A stretch of 64,000 nt of DNA, from NCBI RefSeq assembly GCF_016862755.1, contig NZ_BONO01000017.1, positions 1-64,000 on the forward strand, written 5' to 3'. The position numbers were made by a program, and so were the translations under genes. The notes beneath the pieces were generated by a model. The model worked only from the letters and a program-made list of their open reading frames with translations, did no database searches and was not told where the DNA came from. Shown in pieces: positions 1 to 8,627 of the stretch (position 1 is the stretch's first letter; each line of letters begins with the position of its first letter). This DNA is from Cellulomonas pakistanensis (GTDB taxonomy: Bacteria; Actinomycetota; Actinomycetes; Actinomycetales; Cellulomonadaceae).

Positions 1-913
1 TGGTGGCGAGGGACGCGACGTCGTTCTGCTCGACCGCGAAGGGCAGCTGGCCCTCCGACTCGCCCGAGCGCGCCTGCTGGAGCGTGGTGGCGACCTGCGC
101 GAGCCCGAACACCTTCTCCGGGACGTCCTCGCCCGCCGCCAGCGCCTCGAAGGCGGCGCGGTCCTCGATGAACGTCCGGGCGGTCTGGCCGTCCCGGAGG
201 CGCTGGAAGTCGCGCTCGCTGACCGACGAGTACGACGGCGTGACCGCCTGGTTGTCGTCGTCGTAGCCCGGGTGGCCGGCGCCCATGATGACGTCGAGCG
301 GGCCCTCGATCATCTCGTGGGCCACGCCGGTCATGTCGTTGCGGCTGGCGTTGTGCGCACCCCAGGCGGCCGGCGTCGCGTGGCTGAACTGCACGGACGA
401 GACGACGCCGGTGGCCTTGTCGAGCTCGGCGGCGCGCTCGGCGACGTTCTTGACCACGTCGCCCTCGGGGTCGAGGCCGAGGATGCCGTTGTTCGTCTTG
501 ACGCCCGTGGCCAGCGCGGTGCCCGCGGCGGCGGAGTCGGTGGCGCCCTCGGCGATCCAGTCGAAGTCGGCCCAGGCCTTGGCCGGGTCGTACTCCGCGC
601 GGCCGTTGGCCGAGTGGGTCGACATGGCGACCTGGACGGGGAACGACTGGAACACCTGCGACGCGGTGCCCGGCAGGTGCTGGATCGTGCCCGCGGCCGG
701 GTCGACCGCGACCTGCGCGTACGTCGTGCCGTGCTCGTAGAGCGACGCGGCGTCGATGTGGTTGTAGCCCATGCCGTCACCGATGAGCACGATGACGTTC
801 TTGGGGCCGGTGGGGTCGGCAGCGGCCGCGGGGACGGCCGAGGTCAGGGCGACGGCGGCGGCGATGGCGCTCGTCCCGGCGAGCGTGAGCCACCGGGTGG
901 GTCGTCGGGTCAT
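1..913 (-). CDS. Alkaline phosphatase, secreted (3' end outside window)
   Basis: Phosphomonoesterase of the PhoA superfamily, acting outside the membrane to release phosphate. About 304 residues are visible; the C-terminus lies beyond base 1. An Ala-rich signal peptide ends near residue 31 (AAA-A-DPTG). The first metal-ligand motif IGDGMG is at residues 44-49 (Asp46), and the nucleophile motif ATDSAAAGT puts the phosphoserine at Ser127. The ATG at 913 follows an AGGAAAAGAG ribosome site. No neighbour in the window is functionally linked. Whether it belongs to the PhoA or a PhoB-like subgroup cannot be told without the C-terminal metal ligands. Confidence 0.93.
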   Translation of the reverse strand, partial: MTRRPTRWLTLAGTSAIAAAVALTSAVPAAAADPTGPKNVIVLIGDGMGYNHIDAASLYEHGTTYAQVAVDPAAGTIQHLPGTASQVFQSFPVQVAMSTHSANGRAEYDPAKAWADFDWIAEGATDSAAAGTALATGVKTNNGILGLDPEGDVVKNVAERAAELDKATGVVSSVQFSHATPAAWGAHNASRNDMTGVAHEMIEGPLDVIMGAGHPGYDDDNQAVTPSYSSVSERDFQRLRDGQTARTFIEDRAAFEALAAGEDVPEKVFGLAQVATTLQQARSGESEGQLPFAVEQNDVASLAT

Positions 914-1118
914 GATCTCTTTTCCTGTCGAGTCACGGCGGGCGATCACCCGCCGCACCGACCCTCTGCGGCGCGCGTGACCGGCCGGTGAACTCCCGGA
1001 GAAACCGGACGGAACAGACAGATCCCCCAGGGGTGGGTGATCACCGGGACGCGTGGCCCGCGATCGGGCCCGCCCACGCTCCACGCTCGACGCCACGCTG
1101 CTCGCCGCGCCTGTCGCC

Positions 1119-1175
1119 GAGATCGCACTAGGTGCGGGGTTGGGCCCGCCTGAACCCCGCAACTAGTGCAATCTC
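1119..1175. repeat. Long imperfect intergenic palindrome
   Basis: Two 23-base arms (1119-1141 and 1153-1175) are complementary except at two positions, both of which give G-U type pairs in one strand, around an 11-base loop. It lies 65 bases past the stop of the YchJ-like gene and could stop its transcript, but no T-run follows on the minus strand. It may equally be a REP-like element. Apart from this and the heptamer repeat, I see nothing in the 914-1239 gap except the phosphatase promoter region. Confidence 0.7.
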
Positions 1176-1214
1176 GACGTTCGACGTTCGACGTTCGACG
1201 TTCGACGTTCGACG
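1175..1214. repeat. 7-bp tandem repeat (CGACGTT)
   Basis: Five perfect copies of CGACGTT plus a partial CGACG, starting on the last base of the preceding palindrome. It lies between the palindrome and the 3' end of the YchJ-like gene, in non-coding DNA. Function unknown; simple repeats of this type often vary in copy number between strains. Confidence 0.85.
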
Positions 1215-1239
1215 CGAGGGCGCGGGAGCGTCGGGCGCG

Positions 1240-1635
1240 TCAGCCGCGCGGCGTCGTGCCGTCGACGTACAGCCAGCGGCCGTCCTCGCGGACGAACCGG
1301 CTGAGCTCGTGCAGCGCCCCGCGCGTCCCGTCGGCGTCGCGGTACGTGGCGCGGAACTCGACGGTGCCGGCGGTGTCGAACGGCCCGCCGGCGGCGGTCG
1401 CCAGGACGTCCAGGCGCAGCCAGCGGGTCCCCGCGTCGAGGTCCAGGTCGGCGGGCCTGCTGGCGGGGTGCCACGTCGCGCGCAGGTAGCCGGCGTCCCC
1501 CACGGCGAACGCGCTGTACCGCGACCGCATCAGCGCCTCCGCGGTCGGGGCGGTGCGCTCGCCGCGGTGCAGGGGGCCGCAGCACTCGTCGTACGGCAGG
1601 CCGCTGAGGCAGGGGCAGCGGGTCGGGGTCGGCAC
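1240..1635 (-). CDS. YchJ-like SEC-C motif protein (UPF0225)
   Basis: 131 residues, the usual length for this family. The N-terminus has the cysteine knot CPCLSG...YDECCGPLH, which in SEC-C proteins binds zinc. It is followed by the YchJ core (AEALMRSRYSAFAVGD, YLRATWHP, FRATYRD). The biochemical function is unknown. The GTG start at 1635 was chosen because it begins directly at the motif and a -10-like GATACT (1647-1642 on the minus strand) lies 6 bases before it, which suggests a leaderless transcript. It is separated by 20 bases from the stop of the large upstream surface-protein gene. Confidence 0.88.
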   Translation of the reverse strand: MPTPTRCPCLSGLPYDECCGPLHRGERTAPTAEALMRSRYSAFAVGDAGYLRATWHPASRPADLDLDAGTRWLRLDVLATAAGGPFDTAGTVEFRATYRDADGTRGALHELSRFVREDGRWLYVDGTTPRG

Positions 1636-1655
1636 GGGTCCAGTATCGGCGCGGG

Positions 1656-4430
1656 TCAGCGTGCGAGCCGGCGCCGGGCCCGCCGGGACCCGGCCGCGCG
1701 GAGCAGCGCCCCCGCACCCGCCAGCCCGAGCGCCAGCGCCGCGAGCGGGGCGCTGTCCGCGCCGGTCCGGGGCAGGGTGCCGCCGCCCGGCGTCGCCGAG
1801 CCGGTGCCGGGCCCGCCGGACCCGTCGCCCGCGCCCGTGCCCCCGCCGGCCCCCGTGCCCCCGCCGCCCGCGTCGTCGGAGCCCGTCACCACGACGGTCA
1901 CCACGGCGCTCGCGCACGCCGGCGACACGTCCGCGGCGCACACCTGGTAGGTGAACGTGTCCGTCCCGACGAACCCGGGCGCCGGCGTGTAGACGAGGGC
2001 GCCGTCCACCAGGGCCACCGAGCCGTGCGCGGGCGGCACGGTGACGTCCGGCGGCAGCACGGTGCCCCGGTCGTTGGCGGCGACGTCGACGGTCACCGGC
2101 GTGCCCTCGGGCGTCGTGGCGGCGTCGTCCACGGCGACGGGGTCGACGAGCACCGTGACCAGGCCGGTGCTGCACAGCACCGGGACGCCGTCGTCGCACA
2201 CCGTGTACTGGTACAGGTCGCGGCCCGCGAACCCGGGTGGCGGCGTGTACGTCGTGGTGCCGCCGGTCAGCGTCACGGTCCCGCCCGCCGCGGTCGGGAA
2301 CGTCGAGGTGATCGTCACCTCGTCGCCGTCGGGGTCGCTGACGGCGGGGGTGCCGGCGACCGGGGTGTCCACGGAGGTCTCGAGCAGCAGCGGCGGGGCG
2401 ACGGGCGGCGCGTTGTCCGGCCAGACGTGCACCGTCACGACGGCGGTGGCGCAGTCGGTCGGGTCGTCGGGCGCGCACGCCTGGTAGGTGAGCAGGTCCG
2501 TGCCGAGGTACCCGGGGCCGGGGGTGTACAGGACGGTCCCCGTCGCCGGGTCGGCGGCCGCGAGCCCGTGGTCCGGCAGGTCCACCAGCGTGGTCGACAG
2601 CACCGCGCCGGCGGGGTCGTTGGCCAGCACGTCGATGGTCACGGGCGTGTCCACCAGCGTCGTCGTCTCGTCGTCGACCGCCAGCGGGTGCACGACCAGC
2701 GTCACCGTCGCGGGCGCGCTGCACTGCGCCGGGTCCTGGTTGTCGCAGACGCGGTAGGTGAACGAGTCCGTGCCGACGAAGCCGGCACGGGGGAGGTACC
2801 CGAACCGGCCGCCCGGCAGCAGGACCAGCACGCCGTCCGACGGCCCGGTCACGGTGCTGAACCGCAGCTGCAGGTCCGGGTCGGGGCTGCTGCCGGTCAC
2901 CGTCGAGACGACCGGCCGGCCGGCGACGGTCTCGCGCACCAGGTCGTCGGCGGTCGGCGGGTCGACCACGTCGGGACCGGGAGTGACCTCGGTGGTCACC
3001 GTCTCGGAGTCCGCGGTGCCGTCGTTGTTCGAGGCGTCCGGGTCGGCGGTGGTCGCGCCGGCGCGCACCGTGTTCACCAGGACGCCGCTGTCCGGGGCGG
3101 TGCCGGTGACGGTGAGCGTGACGGTCGCGCCCGCCGCGAGGGTGCCGAGCGACCAGGTGACCGTCGGCGGGGCGACGACCCCGCCGCCGGACGCGGTGAC
3201 GGCGGACAGCGCGGGCGGCAGGTCGTCGGTGACGACGACCCCGGCCGCCTCGTCGGGGCCCGCGTTGGTCACGTCGATCGTGTAGGTGACCCGGCCGCCG
3301 GGGCCGACGTACGCCGGCCCGGTCTTGCTGACCTGCACGTCCGCCGACGGCGCCGCGGCCGGGTCGGCGCAGTCGGGCCCCGGGTAGCCGGCCGGCCCCG
3401 GGACGTCGAGGTCGCGGACGTCGACGTTGGTCACGGAGCCGCCGCCGGTGCCGGGGAAGGTCGTGCCCGGGACGTCGACGAAGATCGGCACGAACGGGCT
3501 GTCGCCGTCGAACCCGCCCTGCACGCTCGTCGCGCCGCTGAACACGTACCGCCCGAACCCGGTGACCGTGCCGTCGTCGGTCAGCGTCGTGGCGGTGAGC
3601 GCGGCCGCCGGCAGCTGCCGCCAGGCGCCCTGGTTGACGAACCCGCCGCCGAGCGCGACCAGCCCGGTGCTGCTGGACCCGCCGTCGTTCGTGAAGCCGC
3701 CCGTCGCGGTCAGGACGCAGCGGTTGGTCAGCGAGCCGGAGCCGTTGACCACGAGGTCGCCGGTCAGCGTCGCGGTGCCGGCGTTCTCGAACGGCCCGTT
3801 CACGATCGTCGTGCCGGACGCGGTGAGCGTGCCGTTGTTGGTCAGCGTCACGGGGGAGTTGAGGGTCGCCCCGCCCGGCAGCGCGAGCGCTCCGTCGTTG
3901 ACGACCGTGCCGGCCGCGGGCGTGAAGGCGCCGGTGACCGTCAGGGTCGCCCCGGCCGCGTTCCGCACGGTGCCGGGCCCGTTCAGGTTGAGCCCGGCGA
4001 AGGTGGCGGTCCCCGCGTTGTCCAGCACGAAGCCCGCGGCCACCGCGACGGACGGCATCGTCGCCGTCCCGCCGGGAGCCACGTACAGCGTGCCCGCGGC
4101 GTTGTTCAGGTAGGCGGGCGCGAGGGTGGCGCCGCTCGCGACGCACAGGGTCGCGCCCGCCGGCAGCGAGCTCACGCCGCCGGCCTGGGTGCCGCCGGCC
4201 AGGAGCACGACCTCCCCGGCCGCGACGTCGAGCGCCGCGCCCGACGTGGACCCGGTCACCGTCCGGGTCGGCGCGGCGCAGTCGTCGGCCGGGGCGGCCT
4301 GCGCGGGACCGATGGGGACGAGCGCTGCGAGGAGGAGCCCGGCGAGCGCAGCCGCTGCCCTGCCGGGCGCGCGGGCGCCCCGCCTCGTCGCCCCGTGCCG
4401 CGCCCTGCTGCCCGACGTCGTCGTCCGCAC
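1656..4430 (-). CDS. LPXTG-anchored surface protein with DUF11 and Ig/cadherin-like repeats
   Basis: About 924 residues. An Arg-rich N-terminus and hydrophobic stretch form a signal peptide (cleavage near GPAQA-AP). A Gly/Thr/Asn-rich region with 'NxGTLTxxG' strand repeats follows, then a DUF11 domain (VQVSKTGPAYVGPGGRVTY...VTNAGPDEA). Four Ig-like modules each carry a TPVTIDVLAND/FTYQVC pattern. The C-terminus is LPRTG, a hydrophobic helix and an Arg tail, the sortase cell-wall sorting signal. The frame extends to a GTG at 4493, but a -10-like TACGGT lies there; GTG 4430, preceded by GGGGG, fits the signal peptide better. Likely an adhesin or wall structural protein; ligand unknown. Confidence 0.85.
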   Translation of the reverse strand: MRTTTSGSRARHGATRRGARAPGRAAAALAGLLLAALVPIGPAQAAPADDCAAPTRTVTGSTSGAALDVAAGEVVLLAGGTQAGGVSSLPAGATLCVASGATLAPAYLNNAAGTLYVAPGGTATMPSVAVAAGFVLDNAGTATFAGLNLNGPGTVRNAAGATLTVTGAFTPAAGTVVNDGALALPGGATLNSPVTLTNNGTLTASGTTIVNGPFENAGTATLTGDLVVNGSGSLTNRCVLTATGGFTNDGGSSSTGLVALGGGFVNQGAWRQLPAAALTATTLTDDGTVTGFGRYVFSGATSVQGGFDGDSPFVPIFVDVPGTTFPGTGGGSVTNVDVRDLDVPGPAGYPGPDCADPAAAPSADVQVSKTGPAYVGPGGRVTYTIDVTNAGPDEAAGVVVTDDLPPALSAVTASGGGVVAPPTVTWSLGTLAAGATVTLTVTGTAPDSGVLVNTVRAGATTADPDASNNDGTADSETVTTEVTPGPDVVDPPTADDLVRETVAGRPVVSTVTGSSPDPDLQLRFSTVTGPSDGVLVLLPGGRFGYLPRAGFVGTDSFTYRVCDNQDPAQCSAPATVTLVVHPLAVDDETTTLVDTPVTIDVLANDPAGAVLSTTLVDLPDHGLAAADPATGTVLYTPGPGYLGTDLLTYQACAPDDPTDCATAVVTVHVWPDNAPPVAPPLLLETSVDTPVAGTPAVSDPDGDEVTITSTFPTAAGGTVTLTGGTTTYTPPPGFAGRDLYQYTVCDDGVPVLCSTGLVTVLVDPVAVDDAATTPEGTPVTVDVAANDRGTVLPPDVTVPPAHGSVALVDGALVYTPAPGFVGTDTFTYQVCAADVSPACASAVVTVVVTGSDDAGGGGTGAGGGTGAGDGSGGPGTGSATPGGGTLPRTGADSAPLAALALGLAGAGALLRAAGSRRARRRLAR

Positions 4431-4576
4431 CGTGCCCCCGATGCCTCGTCGCGTCGATCCCCCTGACCAGCGCGCCAGCCTCACCGTACCCACCGGTACC
4501 GGGCGCGGCGAGGGGCCGGGCGGGCCGGCGCCGCGGCGGACCGACGTCCCGGCCGGCCGCGCCGCGGGGCGCCATC

Positions 4577-5851
4577 ATGGTGCGCGTGCCGACCCAGCCA
4601 GCAGACGACGAGCTCGAGCTGATCCGCCAGTCCGGCGTCGCCCTGCGTGTCGGCCGGCTGAGCCTGTCCGCCGGGACCGGCTCCTACCGGGTCAAGTCGT
4701 CGATGGCCCGGATCGCCCGGGCGATCGGCGTCGACCGTCACGAGGCGCACGTGACGCTCACCGAGATCACCACCACGTCGCACCGCGGGCCGAGCTTCCG
4801 CACCGAGGTCGCCGAGGTCCGGTCGGTCGGGATCAACGCCGACCGGCTGGCCGAGCTCGAGCACCTGGCCGGGTCGCTCGCCCGGTCCGGGCGGCGCGCC
4901 ACGGTCGAGGAGGTGTCGGCCGAGCTCGACCGGATCGAGCGCAAGCCGCCCCTCTACCCCGACGCGGTCAACGCCCTGTGGGCGGCGGTCGCCTGCGCCG
5001 CCTTCGCGTTCCTCAACAACGGGGGGCCGGTCGAGATGGCGAGCGCGTTCGTCGCGGCCTGGCTGGGGCAGCTCACCAGGCGCCTGCTGCTGCACCGCGG
5101 GTTCAACCAGTTCGGCGTGACGATGCTCGCCGCCGCGCTCGCCTGCCTCGCCTACCTCGGCCTGGTGTCCGCCGTGCACGGCCTCGGCGCCACGGAGGTG
5201 CGGCACGCCGCCGGGTACATCTCGGCGGTGCTGTTCCTCGTGCCCGGGTTCCCGCTGGTGACGGGCGGCCTCGACCTGGCGAAGCTCGACTTCTCCGCCG
5301 GGGTAGCCCGGCTCACCTACGCCCTGATGATCCTCACCTCCGCGGCGCTCGCGGTGTGGGGCGTGTCGATCGCCGTCGGGCTGTCGCCGGACCCCGAGGC
5401 CGCGCCGGTGATCGACGCCGCGCTGCTGCTGCCGCTGCGGATGGTCGCGAGCTTCGTCGGCGTGCTCGGCTTCGCGCTCATGTTCAACAGCCCGTGGCGG
5501 ATGGCGCTCGGTGCGGCCGTGGTCGGCATGTTCGCGAACACCGGGCGGCTGTACCTCACGGGCGAGCTGGCGCCGCAGGCCGCGGCCGCGGGCGCCGCGC
5601 TGCTGGTCGGGCTGCTGGCCGCCGTCATCGCGCCGCGCCTGGGCGTGCCGCGGATCACCGTCTCCGTCCCGGCCGTCGTCATCATGGTCCCCGGGGTCTC
5701 GGCGTACCGGTCGGTGTTCTACCTGTCGAACGGGGACACCACGCAGGCCCTGGCCTACGGGGTGCAGGCGGGGCTGGTCGTGGTCGCGCTGTCGGTCGGG
5801 CTCGCCGTCGCCCGCATGCTGACGGACCGCGAGTGGGGGTTCGAGCACTGA
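4577..5851 (+). CDS. ThrE-type threonine/serine exporter family membrane protein
   Basis: 424 residues, typical of single-chain ThrE proteins. Residues ~1-240 match the ThrE N-terminal domain: a soluble start with SGVALRVGRLSLSAGTGSYRVKSSMARIARAIGV, then helices. Residues ~270-420 are the second ThrE_2 bundle, ending IMVPGVSAYRSVFY. About ten hydrophobic segments are visible. The family exports threonine and serine by proton motive force in Corynebacterium; substrate here is inferred. It is divergent from the LPXTG gene, 146 bases apart. ATG 4577 is used; GTG 4580 is an alternative. Confidence 0.88.
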   Translation: MVRVPTQPADDELELIRQSGVALRVGRLSLSAGTGSYRVKSSMARIARAIGVDRHEAHVTLTEITTTSHRGPSFRTEVAEVRSVGINADRLAELEHLAGSLARSGRRATVEEVSAELDRIERKPPLYPDAVNALWAAVACAAFAFLNNGGPVEMASAFVAAWLGQLTRRLLLHRGFNQFGVTMLAAALACLAYLGLVSAVHGLGATEVRHAAGYISAVLFLVPGFPLVTGGLDLAKLDFSAGVARLTYALMILTSAALAVWGVSIAVGLSPDPEAAPVIDAALLLPLRMVASFVGVLGFALMFNSPWRMALGAAVVGMFANTGRLYLTGELAPQAAAAGAALLVGLLAAVIAPRLGVPRITVSVPAVVIMVPGVSAYRSVFYLSNGDTTQALAYGVQAGLVVVALSVGLAVARMLTDREWGFEH

Positions 5852-5928
5852 CCGGCGAGGGCCGGGGAGGGGCCGCCGGTGGGCCGCTTTGCCGGGTGCC
5901 CGGGGCGCCCGGTACTGTGGCGCAGTCT

Positions 5929-6017
5929 GGAGACGTCGCATAGCCAGGTCTAGTGCGCGACCCTGCTAAGGTCGTGAAGGGGCAACCCTTCCGTGGGTTC
6001 AAATCCCACCGTCTCCG
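5929..6017 (+). tRNA. tRNA-Ser (GCT)
   Basis: Acceptor arms GGAGACG (5929-5935) and CGTCTCC (6010-6016) pair perfectly, with discriminator G at 6017. The anticodon stem GACC/GGTC encloses CTGCTAA, giving anticodon GCT. A long variable arm (GAAGGGGCAACCCTTC) is diagnostic of a type II tRNA, and the T-loop TTCAAAT is present. CCA is not encoded. A -10-like TACTGT lies at 5913-5918. Confidence 0.97.
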
Positions 6018-6023
6018 CTTCCA

Positions 6024-6055
6024 CGAGGGCCCGGTCGATCGCGACCGGGCCCTCG
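6024..6055 (+). terminator. Terminator after tRNA-Ser
   Basis: A perfect 14-bp GC-rich stem (6024-6037 with 6042-6055) closes a 4-base ATCG loop 6 bases after the tRNA. There is no T-run, as is usual in very GC-rich actinobacteria. It can also act for the convergent TPM gene, whose stop is at 6228. The remaining 170 bases of the gap hold nothing recognisable. Confidence 0.85.
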
Positions 6056-6227
6056 TCGCGTCCCCCGCCGGGTCGCCGACCGAGGCGACGCGTGGCGACG
6101 TGCGGGCCCCGTCGTCGGCGGCGCCGGGCGCGCCGGGCGCGCCGGTGACGCTCCACGTCGGCGAGACGGTCGACGTGTGGCGGTGCGCCGTCCCGGCGGC
6201 GTGCTCGCGGACCCGGGCGGGCGCGGG

Positions 6228-8198
6228 TCAGAACCGCCCACCCCCGCCGCGCCGCCCGCCGCCCGACCGGCTGCTCGACCGGCCGCCGCCGGAGCGCCCG
6301 CCGCCGGAGCGCCCGCCGCCGGAGCGGCTCCGCGACCGGGTCCCGCCCGACCGGCCCCCGCCCGACCAGGACGACCCCGACCGCCGGCTGCCGCCCGAGC
6401 CGAGGCCCCACGACGGCCCGTCGTCGGAGACGGCCGCTGCACGCCGAGCCGCGGCCGCGATGTCGGCCTGCGCCGCGCGCTGCGCCTCCTCGGCGCGCTG
6501 GGCGGCGGCGCGGAGCACGCGCAGCGCGGCGATCGGGTCGGACGACGCGGCCACCTCGCCCTGCGTCGTCAGCCGCGCGGCCTCCGCCAGCCGCGTGCGC
6601 GTGGTGGCGCCGATCGACCAGCGGTTGCGGGCCATCGTCGCCTCGACCGCCGCGATCCGGGCGCGGGCCGTCGACGTCGCCTGCGGCAGCCGCTCGAGCG
6701 CGTGGGCCCGCGCGGCCTCGGTCTCCCGGAGCGGGTCGAGCACGCCGTCGAGAGCCTGCTCCGCCTCGCGCAGCGCGCCGAGGACCGCGAGCGGGTCCTG
6801 GCCGGCCTCGGTCGACCCCGCCCGTCCGGTCGCGCCCCGGGCGGCGGCCACGAGCTCGGCGAGGCCCGGCGCCTCGAACCGGGCTGCGTCGACGAGGTCG
6901 GCGTCGATCTCGGCGACCACGGCGGCGATCGCCTGCGGTGCGGTCTCCAGGTCCCGGGCGCGCTGGTCGAGCGCGTCGAGCACCGCCGCGGCCCGGGCGA
7001 GCGCGGTCCGCGCCTCCCCGACGTGCGCCACGGCGGCGACCCGGTCGGTGTCGACCAGGGCCAGGCCCGCGTCCGCCTCGGCGCCCGCGCGGGCCGCGAG
7101 CGCCGTCGCGTCCGCGAGCACGCCGGGCACGTCGTCGGTCGCCGCGGGCGCGTACCGCGGGCGGACGGCGTCCCAGACCGTGCCGGTCTCCGCCGCCCGG
7201 ACGCCGAGCGCGGCGGCCTCGTCCCGGGCCGCGGCGAGGTCCTGGGGCGCGCGCTCGTGCAGCGCCCGCAGCTCGACGAGCGGTCCGCGCTGCGCGGCCA
7301 GCGCCTCCTCCACCCGGGCGCAGCCGTCGAGCACCGCGTAGGCGAGGCTGCTGCGGCGGACGTCGGTGTCGTGCTCGTCGTCGTCCAGCAGCTGCCGCGA
7401 CCGGAACGCCTCGGCCAGCAGCTCGCGGGCCTGGGCCAGCGCGGCGGCGAACGGCGCGGCCGCCTCGGCCCCGAACTCGGCCTCCGCGAACGCCACCTCC
7501 TGCGCCGCGGCCGCCACCGCGTCGTCGGCGCCGACCAGGGCGCGCGCGGACCGGTCGTCCAGCGCGTCGAGCTCGGCGGCGGCCCGCGCCGCGGCCCGGC
7601 GGGTGCGGACCAGGCGGGCGACCCCGTACCCGAGCAGCGCGAGCACGCCGAGCGCCAGCAGCACCCGGAACGCGATCGTCCCCGCGCCCGCGGGCGGGTT
7701 CGCCGCGCGCTCGTAGCCCTCGGCGGCCGCGACAGCGGCGCCCGCCCAGTCGTCGTCGCCCAGCGCGGGCTCGATGTCCTCCTGCTCCACCCGGGTGAGC
7801 GCGTCGTCGCCCAGCGCGATGTCCGCGTCCACCGAGACCTGGTAGCGCCGGTCGCCGACCGCGACGGCCAGCAGGATGTCGTCCCGCCCGAGCCCGGAGG
7901 CCTCGGCGGTCGCATCCGCCCAGTCGCGGTTGCTCATGCCGTCGAACGAGTCGACGAACACCACGAACAGGTCGTACGGCGTCGCCTCCGCCAGGGCGTG
8001 CGCCGCCTCGGCGACCCGGCCCCGGTCCTCGGGCGACAGCACGCCCGCGGTGTCGGTGACCGTCGACGGCAGGTCGAGGGGCGGCTCCGCCGACGCGGGT
8101 CCGGCGGCCGGCCCGGCGACGAGGAGGGCGGCCGACCCGACGGCGGCGAGCGCGGCGGTTGCGCGCGTCCGGCGGGCGGCGCGGGGGCTGAGGGGCAT
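6228..8198 (-). CDS. TPM-domain membrane protein with Gly/Ser/Arg-rich tail
   Basis: 656 residues. Signal peptide (residues ~1-37), then a TPM domain (~40-160: VTDTAGVLSPEDRGRVAEAAHALAEATPYDLFVVFVDSF, LAVAVGDRRYQVSVD), a fold found in photosystem repair and membrane phosphatase-like proteins. One transmembrane helix at ~175-200 (AFRVLLALGVLALLGYGVARL) is followed by about 380 residues of Ala-rich helical, probably coiled-coil sequence facing the cytoplasm. The C-terminal ~60 residues are repeats of SGGGRSGG and RSS. The architecture is common in Micrococcales, but the function is not established. It is divergent from the type VII-like operon starting at 8331. Confidence 0.85.
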   Translation of the reverse strand: MPLSPRAARRTRATAALAAVGSAALLVAGPAAGPASAEPPLDLPSTVTDTAGVLSPEDRGRVAEAAHALAEATPYDLFVVFVDSFDGMSNRDWADATAEASGLGRDDILLAVAVGDRRYQVSVDADIALGDDALTRVEQEDIEPALGDDDWAGAAVAAAEGYERAANPPAGAGTIAFRVLLALGVLALLGYGVARLVRTRRAAARAAAELDALDDRSARALVGADDAVAAAAQEVAFAEAEFGAEAAAPFAAALAQARELLAEAFRSRQLLDDDEHDTDVRRSSLAYAVLDGCARVEEALAAQRGPLVELRALHERAPQDLAAARDEAAALGVRAAETGTVWDAVRPRYAPAATDDVPGVLADATALAARAGAEADAGLALVDTDRVAAVAHVGEARTALARAAAVLDALDQRARDLETAPQAIAAVVAEIDADLVDAARFEAPGLAELVAAARGATGRAGSTEAGQDPLAVLGALREAEQALDGVLDPLRETEAARAHALERLPQATSTARARIAAVEATMARNRWSIGATTRTRLAEAARLTTQGEVAASSDPIAALRVLRAAAQRAEEAQRAAQADIAAAARRAAAVSDDGPSWGLGSGGSRRSGSSWSGGGRSGGTRSRSRSGGGRSGGGRSGGGRSSSRSGGGRRGGGGRF

Positions 8199-8330
8199 GC
8201 GGGCTCCGGGTCGGTCGGACGGGCGGCTGGCGCCACCCGGGTGGGGGACGGCGACCCCAGTCTGACGTGCGGCACCGGGGTCTCCCTCTACCCTCGTCGG
8301 TGAAGCACCACGTCAGCAGGGGGAGAAGCC

Positions 8331-8627
8331 GTGGGAGAGATCGACACGGCGGCCGTCCGGGCCGCCGCGGACACCGTCGAGTCCGCCGCGGGCACGGTGC
8401 GGCAGCACGTCCCGTCGGAGGTCGGGGACATCGCCGGCGCGCTCGCCGGGAGCGCGAGCGCGGGCGCCGGCTCGGCCCTCGCCACGGCGTGGACCGACGC
8501 GTACACCGGCTGGGCCACGAGCGCGGAGACGCACGCCGCGTCGATGCGCTCCGCCGCCGGCACCTGGACCGCCACCAACGACGGCGTCGCCACCCGGTTC
8601 GACCGCCTCGGACCGGTGCCCCGCTGA
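8331..8627 (+). CDS. Small WXG100/EspC-like helical protein, putative type VII secretion partner
   Basis: 98 residues, no signal peptide, almost entirely helical and Ala-rich. It begins EIDTAAVRAAADTVESAAGTVR and has WTDAYTGWA near the centre, resembling the WxG turn of WXG100/ESX proteins and the EspC-like family. A GTG start at 8331 follows the strong site AGGGGGAGAA. A -10-like TACCCT lies at 8289-8294. The stop overlaps the next start (TGATG), so it is translationally coupled to the large protein. The role as a secretion chaperone or helical-hairpin partner is inferred from size, fold and gene order; no ESX ATPase is in the window. Confidence 0.6.
   Translation: MGEIDTAAVRAAADTVESAAGTVRQHVPSEVGDIAGALAGSASAGAGSALATAWTDAYTGWATSAETHAASMRSAAGTWTATNDGVATRFDRLGPVPR

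Noticed and set aside
2025-4466. 813-residue plus-strand frame opposite the LPXTG protein
   Set aside because: Low-complexity Arg/Gly/Val sequence without motifs; the minus strand encodes a complete signal peptide-to-LPRTG protein.
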